From an uncultured Collinsella sp. (lineage in GTDB: Bacteria > Actinomycetota > Coriobacteriia > Coriobacteriales > Coriobacteriaceae): 21,163 nucleotides of DNA. The notes beneath the pieces are model-generated. The model saw only the letters and a list, made by a program, of their open reading frames with translations, did no database searches and was not told the origin of the DNA. Every line of letters begins with the position of its first letter. The first letter of the stretch is position 1. Shown here piece by piece: positions 5,541 through 12,785 of this stretch. Where the stretch lies: assembly GCA_902470835.1 (NCBI GenBank), contig CABRHR010000027.1, positions 1 through 21,163 of the forward strand, given 5' to 3'. The position numbers and the translations under genes are program-made.

Positions 5541-7787
5541 ATGATGGGATCAAACGTGAGCGATACAAAGCTAAAGCCAGTAACCAAAAAGCCCGCAACC
5601 CGCAAGCCGGCTCCGCACGCACCGGAGCTCTCTAAGGACGATGTCTATCTGTTTGGCATTGGCATGTGGGAGCGCAGCTGGGAAAAGATGGGCGCGCACC
5701 CGGACACGCAGAACCGTACGCGCGGCTGGCGTTTTTGCGTTTGGGCGCCCGATGTAAAGAGCGTCCACGTCATTGGCGAATTTAACGACTGGGATGAGGA
5801 AGCCAACCCGCTGGTGCCCGTGCATACGAGCGCTATCTGGGAAGGATTTATTCCTGGCGCCGAGCAGGGCCAGCTCTATAAGTACCTGATCGAGACCAAC
5901 GAGGGCGAAAAGCTCTATAAGGCCGATCCGTACGCCTTTAAGGCCGAGTGCCCTCCGGGTACGGCCAGCGTGCTGTGGACCCTGGACGGCTACAAGTGGA
6001 ACGACGCCGCGTGGCTCAAGCGCCGCGCCGGCCACAACCACATGTCGCAACCGCTTAACATCTACGAGGTGCACATTGGCTCTTGGAAGCGCCATGGCGA
6101 CGCGCCGCAGGGCGATCCGGACGAGTACGGCAACTACCCCGGCCCCATGGATCCCTTCCCCGCGCAGCGCGGCGAGTTCTACACCTACGACGACCTATCG
6201 GTGGAGCTCGTGGATTACGTGCGCGACATGGGCTATACGCACATTGAGGTCATGCCGCTTATGGAGCATCCCTTCGACGGCTCCTGGGGCTACCAGACGA
6301 CCGGCTACTATGCCGCCACCTCGCGCTACGGTAACCCGCAGCAGCTCATGCACTTTATCGATGCGTGCCACGAGGCGGGCATCGGCGTGATCATGGACTG
6401 GGTGCCCGGCGGTTTTTGCGCCGACGCCCACGGCCTTGCCACCTTTAACGGGCACATGCTGTTTGAGCACGAGATCCACCCCAACTGGGGCACGCATAAG
6501 TTCGATTTCGCCCGCGGCGAAGTCCGTTCCTTCCTGGTCTCTAACGTGCTGTACTGGCTCGAGAACTTCCACGTGGACGGCATTCGTATGGACGGCGTGT
6601 CCAGCATGCTGTACCTCAACTTTGGCATTGATGATCCCGGCCAAAAGAAGTTCAACAAGTACGGTACCGAGGAAGATCTGGACGCCAGCGCGTTTATCCG
6701 CCAGGTCAACTGCGCCGTCGAGGCTCACTACCCCGACGTGATGATGATGGCCGAGGAGTCCACAGCGTGGCCGCTCGTGACCTATCCGCCGCAGGACGGC
6801 GGCCTGGGCTTCCACTATAAGTGGGACATGGGCTGGATGAACGACACCCTGCACTACATGCAGACCGATTTTCCGTGGCGCCCCGGCAACCACGGCCTGC
6901 TCACGTTTTCCATCATGTATGCCTTTACCGAGAACTTCATCTGCCCCTTGAGCCACGACGAGGTCGTGCACGGCAAGTGCTCGCTCATCGGCCGCATGCC
7001 GGGCGACTGGTGGCGCCAGTTTGCCGGCCTGCGCACGCTGGCCTTCTACCAGATGACGCACCCCGGTGCCAAGCTCAACTTTATGGGCAACGAGTTCGGC
7101 CAGTTTATTGAGTGGCGCTATTACGAGTCCATCCAGTGGTTCCTGACCGAGGAGTACGAGACCCATGCGCACCATCAGGCGTTTATTAAGGCGCTCAACC
7201 ACCTGTACACCGCCGAGCCCGCCCTGTACGAGCGCGGCTACACCGACGACGGCTTTACCTGGATCGACGCGGACAACTCCAAACAGTCCATCGTGAGCTT
7301 TGTGCGCCAGGGCGAGGACGTCGACGACGACTTGGTGATCCTGATCAACTTTGACCCGGCGAGCTACGAGAGCTTCCGCGTGGGCGTGCCGCGCGAGGGC
7401 GACTGGGAGGTCATCTTTGATTCCGACCGTCCCGAGTTTGGCGGCAGCGGATACGCCGGTGAGGAGCCTTACACCTGCTCGAGCGAGCCCTATCCCTGGA
7501 ACGGGCAGATGGACTCCATCGAGATTAAGGTGCCCGGCCTGGCAGGCGTGGTGCTTAAGCGCCGCGGTCCCAGCAGCTATAAGCCGCCCGTGGTTGAGGA
7601 GCCCAAGAAGGCGACGCGCAAGCGCACGTCCTCGGTGAAGCCCAAGACCGCGGGTGCTAAGAAGGCTCCGGCCAAGGCGAAGGCTGCCAAGTCCGCCGCC
7701 AAGACCACGGCCAAAAAGGCAGCCACCAAAAAGGCTGCTCCCAAGGCCAAGGCAGCTGCTGTTAAAGCATCTGGCAAGAAAGCGTAA
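5541..7787 (+). CDS. glgB: 1,4-alpha-glucan branching enzyme (GH13) with lysine-rich tail
   Basis: Cuts alpha-1,4 chains and rejoins them as alpha-1,6 branches in glycogen. Numbering from ATG 5541 (748 residues): a basic N-terminal stretch; DVYLFGIGMWERSWEKMGAHP; a CBM48 domain (GWRFCVWAPDVKSVHVIGEFN); the GH13 barrel from LNIYEVHIGSWKRHG. The catalytic triad is nucleophile Asp351 (GIRMDGVSS), acid Glu405 (MAEEST) and Asp473 (LSHDEVVHGK). A C-terminal beta domain ends near 680. Residues 689-748 form an added tail with 20 Lys, 2 Arg and 21 Ala but no Asp or Glu, like histone H1 tails. The start is uncertain: ATG 5541, ATG 5544 and GTG 5556 all lack a strong ribosome site, and an in-frame GTG at 5406 is unlikely. 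First gene of the glg operon. Confidence 0.95.
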   Translation: MMGSNVSDTKLKPVTKKPATRKPAPHAPELSKDDVYLFGIGMWERSWEKMGAHPDTQNRTRGWRFCVWAPDVKSVHVIGEFNDWDEEANPLVPVHTSAIWEGFIPGAEQGQLYKYLIETNEGEKLYKADPYAFKAECPPGTASVLWTLDGYKWNDAAWLKRRAGHNHMSQPLNIYEVHIGSWKRHGDAPQGDPDEYGNYPGPMDPFPAQRGEFYTYDDLSVELVDYVRDMGYTHIEVMPLMEHPFDGSWGYQTTGYYAATSRYGNPQQLMHFIDACHEAGIGVIMDWVPGGFCADAHGLATFNGHMLFEHEIHPNWGTHKFDFARGEVRSFLVSNVLYWLENFHVDGIRMDGVSSMLYLNFGIDDPGQKKFNKYGTEEDLDASAFIRQVNCAVEAHYPDVMMMAEESTAWPLVTYPPQDGGLGFHYKWDMGWMNDTLHYMQTDFPWRPGNHGLLTFSIMYAFTENFICPLSHDEVVHGKCSLIGRMPGDWWRQFAGLRTLAFYQMTHPGAKLNFMGNEFGQFIEWRYYESIQWFLTEEYETHAHHQAFIKALNHLYTAEPALYERGYTDDGFTWIDADNSKQSIVSFVRQGEDVDDDLVILINFDPASYESFRVGVPREGDWEVIFDSDRPEFGGSGYAGEEPYTCSSEPYPWNGQMDSIEIKVPGLAGVVLKRRGPSSYKPPVVEEPKKATRKRTSSVKPKTAGAKKAPAKAKAAKSAAKTTAKKAATKKAAPKAKAAAVKASGKKA

Positions 7788-7812
7788 CAAAGGCGTTACC
7801 ACTGTAATTACC

Positions 7813-7827
7813 CGCCCCGCGGGGGCG
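7813..7827 (+). repeat. glgB-glgP intercistronic GC hairpin
   Basis: CGCCCC 7813-7818 and GGGGCG 7822-7827 are perfect arms around a 3-base loop, 26 bases after the glgB stop. No T-run follows, so it is a poor terminator; it may stabilise or process the mRNA. Confidence 0.5.
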
Positions 7828-7845
7828 TAGGATACATGTCATAAC

Positions 7846-7880
7846 CGTTCCGGGAGAAACATCCCCGGGGGAAAGGAACG
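7846..7880 (+). promoter_or_regulatory. Potential stem masking the glgP ribosome-binding site
   Basis: CGTTCC 7846-7851 is complementary to GGAACG 7875-7880, which contains part of the AAAGGAA ribosome site of glgP. A smaller GGG/CCC pairing lies inside (7852-7854 with 7863-7865). Folding would occlude initiation at the ATG at 7882. Seen in sequence; regulatory effect is inferred. Confidence 0.4.
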
Positions 7881-7881
7881 T

Positions 7882-10308
7882 ATGAATAAGATCTTCGACA
7901 ACAAGCAGGAGTTTACCGAGCTCTATCGCGATGCCGTCATGAGCATCAGCGGCAAGAGCGTCGAGGCCGCCAGCGACCTCGACCGCTTTAACGCCTTGGC
8001 CAAGCTCGTGGCCGAGAAGGCCCGCACCGTTGCCACCAAGAGCGACGCCCGCGCCACCGCCGAGGGCAAAAAGCGCGTGTACTACTTCTCGATCGAGTTT
8101 TTGATCGGCCGCCTGCTCGACAACTACCTGCTCAACTTTGGCGTGCGCGACATGGTCGCCGAGGCGCTCGACGACATGGGCTTTGACCTGTCCGTCATCG
8201 AGAACCAGGAGCCCGATCCGGCACTGGGCAACGGTGGCCTGGGCCGTCTGGCCGCATGCTTCCTGGATTCCATGGCAGCCGAGGGCATTGCCGGCTACGG
8301 CAACGGCATGCGCTACCGCTACGGCCTGTTTAAGCAGGAGATCGTCAACGGCAGCCAGGTCGAGGCCACTGACGAGTGGCTCACCCACGGCTATCCCTGG
8401 GAGGTCCGTCGTCAGGACAAGGCCGTGACCATCAAGTTTGGTGGCCGCGTCGAGGGCTTTGAGGAGAACGGCCGTACGTTCTACCGCACGGTGGACACGC
8501 AGGATATCCTGGCCGTCCCTTATGACATCCCTGTCGTGGGCTATGCCGGCGAGACCGTCAACAAGCTGCGCGTCTGGGCCGCTGAGCCGGTCGAGGAGCA
8601 CTTCGATCTGGAGGCCTTCAACCGCGGCGACTATGCCCTGGCCGATGCCGAGCGCGCCGAGGCCGAGGCCATCAGCGCTATCCTCTACCCCAACGACGCC
8701 GGCGAGCACGGCCGTCTGCTGCGCCTGAAGCAGGAGTACCTGTTTGTCTCGGCCGGCATCTACAGCCTGCTCGACACCTTTGAGAAGGAGCACGGCGCTA
8801 ACTGGGAGCTGCTGCCGCAGTTTGTGGCCATCCATACCAACGATACCCACCCTGCCATGTGCGGCCCCGAGCTCATGCGCATCCTCATCGACGAGAAGAA
8901 GCTCGAGTGGGATGACGCTTGGAACATCGTGACGCAGGTCGTGAGCTACACCAACCACACCATCCTGCCCGAGGCTCTGGAGAAGTGGCCCATCGGCACG
9001 TTCTCCAAGCTCCTCCCCCGCGTGTACCAGATCATCGACGAGATCAGCCGTCGTTGGCACGAGTCGTTCGACACCACGCAGGAGGGCTGGCAGGAGCGTC
9101 TGCGCCAGACCGCCATCCTGTGGGACGGCGAGATCCGCATGGCCAACCTGTCCGTGATCTGCAGCCACAGCGTCAACGGCGTGGCCAAGATCCACTCCGA
9201 CATCATCAAGAACATCGTGCTCAAGGACTTCTATGCCCTGACGCCCGAGAAGTTCAACAACAAGACCAACGGCATCTCGCACCGTCGCTTCTTTGCCGAG
9301 GCCAACCCCACCTACGCCAAGCTCGTGACCGAGGCCATTGGCGACGGCTGGCTTAAGGACGCCTTTGAGCTGGAGAAGCTCAAGGAGTTTAAGGACGACA
9401 CTGAGTTCCTGAAGGCCGTGGGTGCCTCCAAGCGTGCCAACAAGGAGCGCCTGGCCGCCTACGTCAAGGCCGAGACCGGTCTGATCATTGACCCCAACAC
9501 CGTCTTCGATGTCCAGGTAAAGCGCTTCCATGCCTACAAGCGCCAGCTCATGAACATCATGAAGGTGATGGACATCTACAACCGTCGCATCGCCGACCCC
9601 AACTTCCACGTGACGCCGACGACCTTCATCTTTAGCGGCAAGGCGGCCTCGAGCTACACCTTTGCCAAGGAGACCATCCGCCTGATCAACTCGGTGGCCG
9701 AGGTCATCAACAACGACCCGCGCGTCAACGAGGTCATGAAGGTCTGCTTTATCCCCAACTTCCGCGTGAGCAACGCCCAGCTCATCTACCCGGCCGCCGA
9801 GATCTCGGAGCAGATCTCCACGGCCGGCAAGGAGGCCTCGGGCACGTCCAACATGAAGCTCATGATGAACGGCGCCATTACGCTGGGCACCCTCGACGGC
9901 GCCAACATCGAGATCGCCGACCTGGCCGGCCGCGAGAACGAGGCCATCTTTGGCCTGACCGCTCCCGAGGTCGAGCAGCTCTGGGCATCGAACAGCTACT
10001 TTGCGTGGGATACCCTCAATGGCGACCGCGAGCGCCTGGGCCGCGTGATGGACGAGCTCAAGGACAACACCTTTGCGGGTCTTTCGGGCAACTTCGAGAG
10101 CATCTACAACGAGCTCATGAACAATAACGACCCCGACCTTGTCATGGCCGACTTCCGCAGCTACGTCGACGCCTGGGAGAAGCTCACCGGCAGCTACGGC
10201 GACCAGGAGACCTGGAACCGCAAGGCGCTGCTCAACACCGCCTCCTCGGGCTGGTTCTCGAGCGACCGCACCATTCGGGAGTACCGCGACGAGATCTGGC
10301 ACGCGTAA
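7882..10308 (+). CDS. glgP: Glycogen/maltodextrin phosphorylase (GT35)
   Basis: Releases glucose 1-phosphate from non-reducing ends of glycogen or maltodextrin, using pyridoxal phosphate. At 808 residues it has the normal length. Visible signatures are VYYFSIEFLIGRLLDNYLLN, PALGNGGLGRLAACFLDSMA, GYGNGMRYRYGLF, AIHTNDTHPAM, VKRFHAYKRQLMN and the cofactor loop EASGTSNMKLMMNGA with PLP-binding Lys659, then ITLGTLDGANIEI. The ATG follows AAAGGAA with good spacing. It lies 94 bases after glgB and 107 before glgC, so one operon encodes both synthesis and breakdown. Unlike GlgA and GlgB it ends normally, without a lysine-rich tail. Glycogen versus free maltodextrin preference cannot be told from sequence. 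Confidence 0.96.
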   Translation: MNKIFDNKQEFTELYRDAVMSISGKSVEAASDLDRFNALAKLVAEKARTVATKSDARATAEGKKRVYYFSIEFLIGRLLDNYLLNFGVRDMVAEALDDMGFDLSVIENQEPDPALGNGGLGRLAACFLDSMAAEGIAGYGNGMRYRYGLFKQEIVNGSQVEATDEWLTHGYPWEVRRQDKAVTIKFGGRVEGFEENGRTFYRTVDTQDILAVPYDIPVVGYAGETVNKLRVWAAEPVEEHFDLEAFNRGDYALADAERAEAEAISAILYPNDAGEHGRLLRLKQEYLFVSAGIYSLLDTFEKEHGANWELLPQFVAIHTNDTHPAMCGPELMRILIDEKKLEWDDAWNIVTQVVSYTNHTILPEALEKWPIGTFSKLLPRVYQIIDEISRRWHESFDTTQEGWQERLRQTAILWDGEIRMANLSVICSHSVNGVAKIHSDIIKNIVLKDFYALTPEKFNNKTNGISHRRFFAEANPTYAKLVTEAIGDGWLKDAFELEKLKEFKDDTEFLKAVGASKRANKERLAAYVKAETGLIIDPNTVFDVQVKRFHAYKRQLMNIMKVMDIYNRRIADPNFHVTPTTFIFSGKAASSYTFAKETIRLINSVAEVINNDPRVNEVMKVCFIPNFRVSNAQLIYPAAEISEQISTAGKEASGTSNMKLMMNGAITLGTLDGANIEIADLAGRENEAIFGLTAPEVEQLWASNSYFAWDTLNGDRERLGRVMDELKDNTFAGLSGNFESIYNELMNNNDPDLVMADFRSYVDAWEKLTGSYGDQETWNRKALLNTASSGWFSSDRTIREYRDEIWHA

Positions 10309-10344
10309 AGGCCGCGAGCTCCCCTATGCCAGCACGGCATTACT

Positions 10345-10375
10345 CGACGGGCGTGACGTTGCGCCGCGCCCGTCG
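10345..10375 (+). repeat. glgP-glgC intercistronic hairpin
   Basis: CGACGGGCG at 10345-10353 and CGCCCGTCG at 10367-10375 are perfect 9-bp arms with a 13-base loop. A smaller stem ATGCC/GGCAT (10326-10340) precedes it. No U-tract follows, so it should not stop transcription efficiently. It may protect upstream mRNA or separate the expression of glgP from glgC. Confidence 0.55.
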
Positions 10376-10415
10376 CTAATGGGTTTAGGAACATCGATGA
10401 CAGAAGGAGAAATCG

Positions 10416-11564
10416 ATGAGTAAGAAAGAATGCATCGCGATGCTCCTCGCAGGAGGACAGGGTAGCCGATTGGGGGCTCTTACCCAAAAGATCGCCAAGC
10501 CGGCGGTTAGCTTTGGTGGTAAGTTCCGCATTATCGACTTTTCGCTGTCCAACTGCTCCAACTCGGGCATCGACACGGTGGGCGTTCTGACGCAGTATCG
10601 CCCCTACCTGCTGCACGCCTATGTGGGCTCCGGCGAAGCGTGGGATCTGGACAGCCGCGACGGCGGCGTGTCGATCCTGCCGCCGTACGAGACGCAGACC
10701 GGCGGCGCCTGGTATGCGGGCACGGCCGACGCCATTACGCAGAACCTGGACTACATTAAGGCCAACGACCCCAAGTACGTCCTGATCCTTTCGGGCGATC
10801 ACCTGTATCGCATGGACTACCGCAAGATGCTCAAGACGCACATTGAGAACAACGCCGACCTCACGGTGAGCGTTATGCCCGTGCCTTGGGAGGAGGCCAG
10901 CCGCTTTGGCATCCTGACCACCGACCCCGAGGACGGCCGCATCACCAAGTTCACCGAGAAGCCCGAGAAGCCCGATTCGAATCTGGCGTCCATGGGCATC
11001 TACATCTTCTCGGCCGACGTGCTGATCGAGGCGCTCGAGGAGGACGCTCTGGATCAGCGCTCGAGCCACGACTTTGGCAAGGACATCATCCCCAAGCTGC
11101 TCGGCGAGGACAAACGCCTGTACAGCTACGAGTTCCATGGCTTTTGGAAGGACGTCGGCACCATCGCCAGCTTCCACGAGACCTCGATGGACCTGCTGGG
11201 AAATAACCCCGAGTTCGACCTCTTTGACAAGAACTTCCCCATCATGTCCAACATCACCACGCGTCCGCCGCACTACATTGGCCCGGACGGCCGCCTGGAC
11301 GACTGCCTGGTCTCCAACGGCTGCAAGATCTACGGCACCGCTCGCCACTCGATCCTTTCGACCGACGTCATTATCGAGGAGCGCGCCGTGGTCGAGGATT
11401 CCGTGCTGCTGCCGGGTGCGCACGTTAAGAGCGGTGCGCATATCTGCCGCGCCATTTTGGGCGAGAACTCCACGGTCGAAGAGGGCGTGAAGCTCGGCTC
11501 TGTCGATACCACCAAGGATACGGCCGTCGTTGGAAATGACGTCGTTATCGGGAAGGGGGAATGA
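10416..11564 (+). CDS. glgC: Glucose-1-phosphate adenylyltransferase, catalytic subunit
   Basis: Makes ADP-glucose from ATP and glucose 1-phosphate, the committed step of glycogen synthesis. It has 382 residues. The nucleotide loop LAGGQGSRLG is at 11-20, and KPAVSFGGKFRIIDF follows. The metal-binding Asp128 is in SGDHLYRMDY, and E181-K182-P183 in FTEKPEKP is the glucose-1-phosphate contact. A left-handed beta-helix of hexapeptide repeats (from about 285) ends the protein. All catalytic residues are intact, unlike the neighbouring GlgD. GAAGGAG lies seven bases before the ATG. Its TGA is followed after four bases by the glgD ATG, so both subunits should be made together, probably as a GlgC/GlgD hetero-oligomer as in Firmicutes. 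Confidence 0.96.
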   Translation: MSKKECIAMLLAGGQGSRLGALTQKIAKPAVSFGGKFRIIDFSLSNCSNSGIDTVGVLTQYRPYLLHAYVGSGEAWDLDSRDGGVSILPPYETQTGGAWYAGTADAITQNLDYIKANDPKYVLILSGDHLYRMDYRKMLKTHIENNADLTVSVMPVPWEEASRFGILTTDPEDGRITKFTEKPEKPDSNLASMGIYIFSADVLIEALEEDALDQRSSHDFGKDIIPKLLGEDKRLYSYEFHGFWKDVGTIASFHETSMDLLGNNPEFDLFDKNFPIMSNITTRPPHYIGPDGRLDDCLVSNGCKIYGTARHSILSTDVIIEERAVVEDSVLLPGAHVKSGAHICRAILGENSTVEEGVKLGSVDTTKDTAVVGNDVVIGKGE

Positions 11565-11568
11565 TCCG

Positions 11569-12696
11569 ATGATCAATCGCAAGGCCATCGGTTATATCAC
11601 CGCTAACTACTCTTCGACCTACGGCAGCGTGCTGCTTAAGGAACGCCCCATCGCGTCCGTCCCGTTTTTGGGCCGCTACCGCCTGATCGACTTCCCGCTG
11701 TCCAACATGATGAATGCCGGCATTAAGACCGTCGGTGTCGTCATGCCGGGCAACTACCGCTCGCTGATCGACCACGTGGGCTCGGGCAAGGACTGGGGCC
11801 TGGACCGCAAGAAGGGCGGCCTGTTCATGGTGCCCGGCAACGCGTATGGCACCACGAAGGGCGGCATGCGCTTCTTGCTGCGCGACATCATCTCCAACAA
11901 GTCGCTGTTCCAGCGCTCGGAAAAGCCCTACGTTGTGATGATGGGTACCAACATCATCTTCAACATGGACCTCAACACCATCATCGAGGCGCACGAGAAC
12001 TCCGGCGCGCAGATGACCGTGGTGTATTGCAAGGCCACGCGCAACGTTGATGACGAGACCAAGCTCCAGATCAACGAGAACGGACGCCTGACAGGCGTGA
12101 GCGCCGGCGTCGTGTATGGCGACAACGCGTCCATGGACTGCTGCATCGTCAACCGCGACACGCTGCTCGAGATTATCGATCACTACCAGGCCGCCGACTA
12201 TCTGGACCTGCTCGAGGCGCTTCAGAGCGACTTTGGCAACATCGACGTGTGCAGCTACGAGTACAAAGGCGAGGTCGTGGGCGTGTTTAGCGAGAACTCG
12301 CTGTACCGCCGCAGCATGGACCTGCTCGACCAGACCGTGGCAGACCAGCTCTTTGATCCCGAGCGCCCGATCCTGACCAAGGCCCACGACGTGCCCCCTT
12401 CACACTATGCGACCGGCAGCCACGCGTGCAACTCGATCATCTCGGCCGGCTGCATCATCAAGGGCACCGTGCGCAACTCGATTCTGTCGCGCGGCGTCGT
12501 GGTTGAGGAAGGCGCCTCGGTGACCAACTCGATCATCAACCAGAGCTGCGTCATCAAGAGCGGCGCCCGCGTCGAGAACGCCATCCTGGACAAGAACAAC
12601 GTGGTTCCCACCAACACCGAGCTTCGCGGCACGCCCGAGAACATCTTGGTGCTGGGCAAGGCCCCGCTAACTTCTGATATCACCAACGCGAGCTAG
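11569..12696 (+). CDS. glgD: GlgD, non-catalytic partner of ADP-glucose pyrophosphorylase
   Basis: A 375-residue GlgC paralogue of the GlgD family, whose members assemble with GlgC and alter its activity and regulation. The fold is kept (RPIASVPFLGRYRLIDFPLSNMMNAGI, a C-terminal hexapeptide helix around SIISAGCIIKGTVRNSI). The nucleotide loop is replaced by YITANYSSTYGSVLLKERP, and the metal Asp region of GlgC (SGDHLYRMD) reads MGTNIIFNMD. No EKP glucose-phosphate motif is seen. It should therefore be inactive alone. The ATG at 11569 is supported by AAGGGGGA eight bases upstream, located in the end of glgC. An upstream in-frame ATG at 11536 would overlap glgC by 29 bases and is less likely. 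Adjacent gene order and tight spacing fit subunit pairing. Confidence 0.93.
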   Translation: MINRKAIGYITANYSSTYGSVLLKERPIASVPFLGRYRLIDFPLSNMMNAGIKTVGVVMPGNYRSLIDHVGSGKDWGLDRKKGGLFMVPGNAYGTTKGGMRFLLRDIISNKSLFQRSEKPYVVMMGTNIIFNMDLNTIIEAHENSGAQMTVVYCKATRNVDDETKLQINENGRLTGVSAGVVYGDNASMDCCIVNRDTLLEIIDHYQAADYLDLLEALQSDFGNIDVCSYEYKGEVVGVFSENSLYRRSMDLLDQTVADQLFDPERPILTKAHDVPPSHYATGSHACNSIISAGCIIKGTVRNSILSRGVVVEEGASVTNSIINQSCVIKSGARVENAILDKNNVVPTNTELRGTPENILVLGKAPLTSDITNAS

Positions 12697-12727
12697 CTTT
12701 GGCACCGCAACATCGCTCGTAACACGT

Positions 12728-12763
12728 AGAATAGCCGCCCGGTTTGCGCCAGGCGGCTATTCT
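12728..12763 (+). repeat. glgD-glgA intercistronic hairpin
   Basis: AGAATAGCCGCC 12728-12739 and GGCGGCTATTCT 12752-12763 are perfect 12-bp arms around a 12-base loop. It ends 22 bases before the glgA ATG. The following bases (CGAATTG) contain no U-tract, so termination should be weak; partial attenuation or mRNA processing are possible. This is the strongest of the intercistronic hairpins. Confidence 0.6.
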
Positions 12764-12785
12764 CGAATTGCAACAGGGAGACAAT

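Noticed and set aside
6195..7802. 535-codon minus-strand open frame opposite glgB
   Set aside because: Codon-bias shadow of glgB; no domain, no ribosome site.
7762..10302. 846-codon minus-strand open frame opposite glgP
   Set aside because: Long antisense frames are common opposite GC-rich genes with biased third positions. The translation is Val/Leu/Gly-rich with no family motif, while the plus strand encodes a complete phosphorylase.
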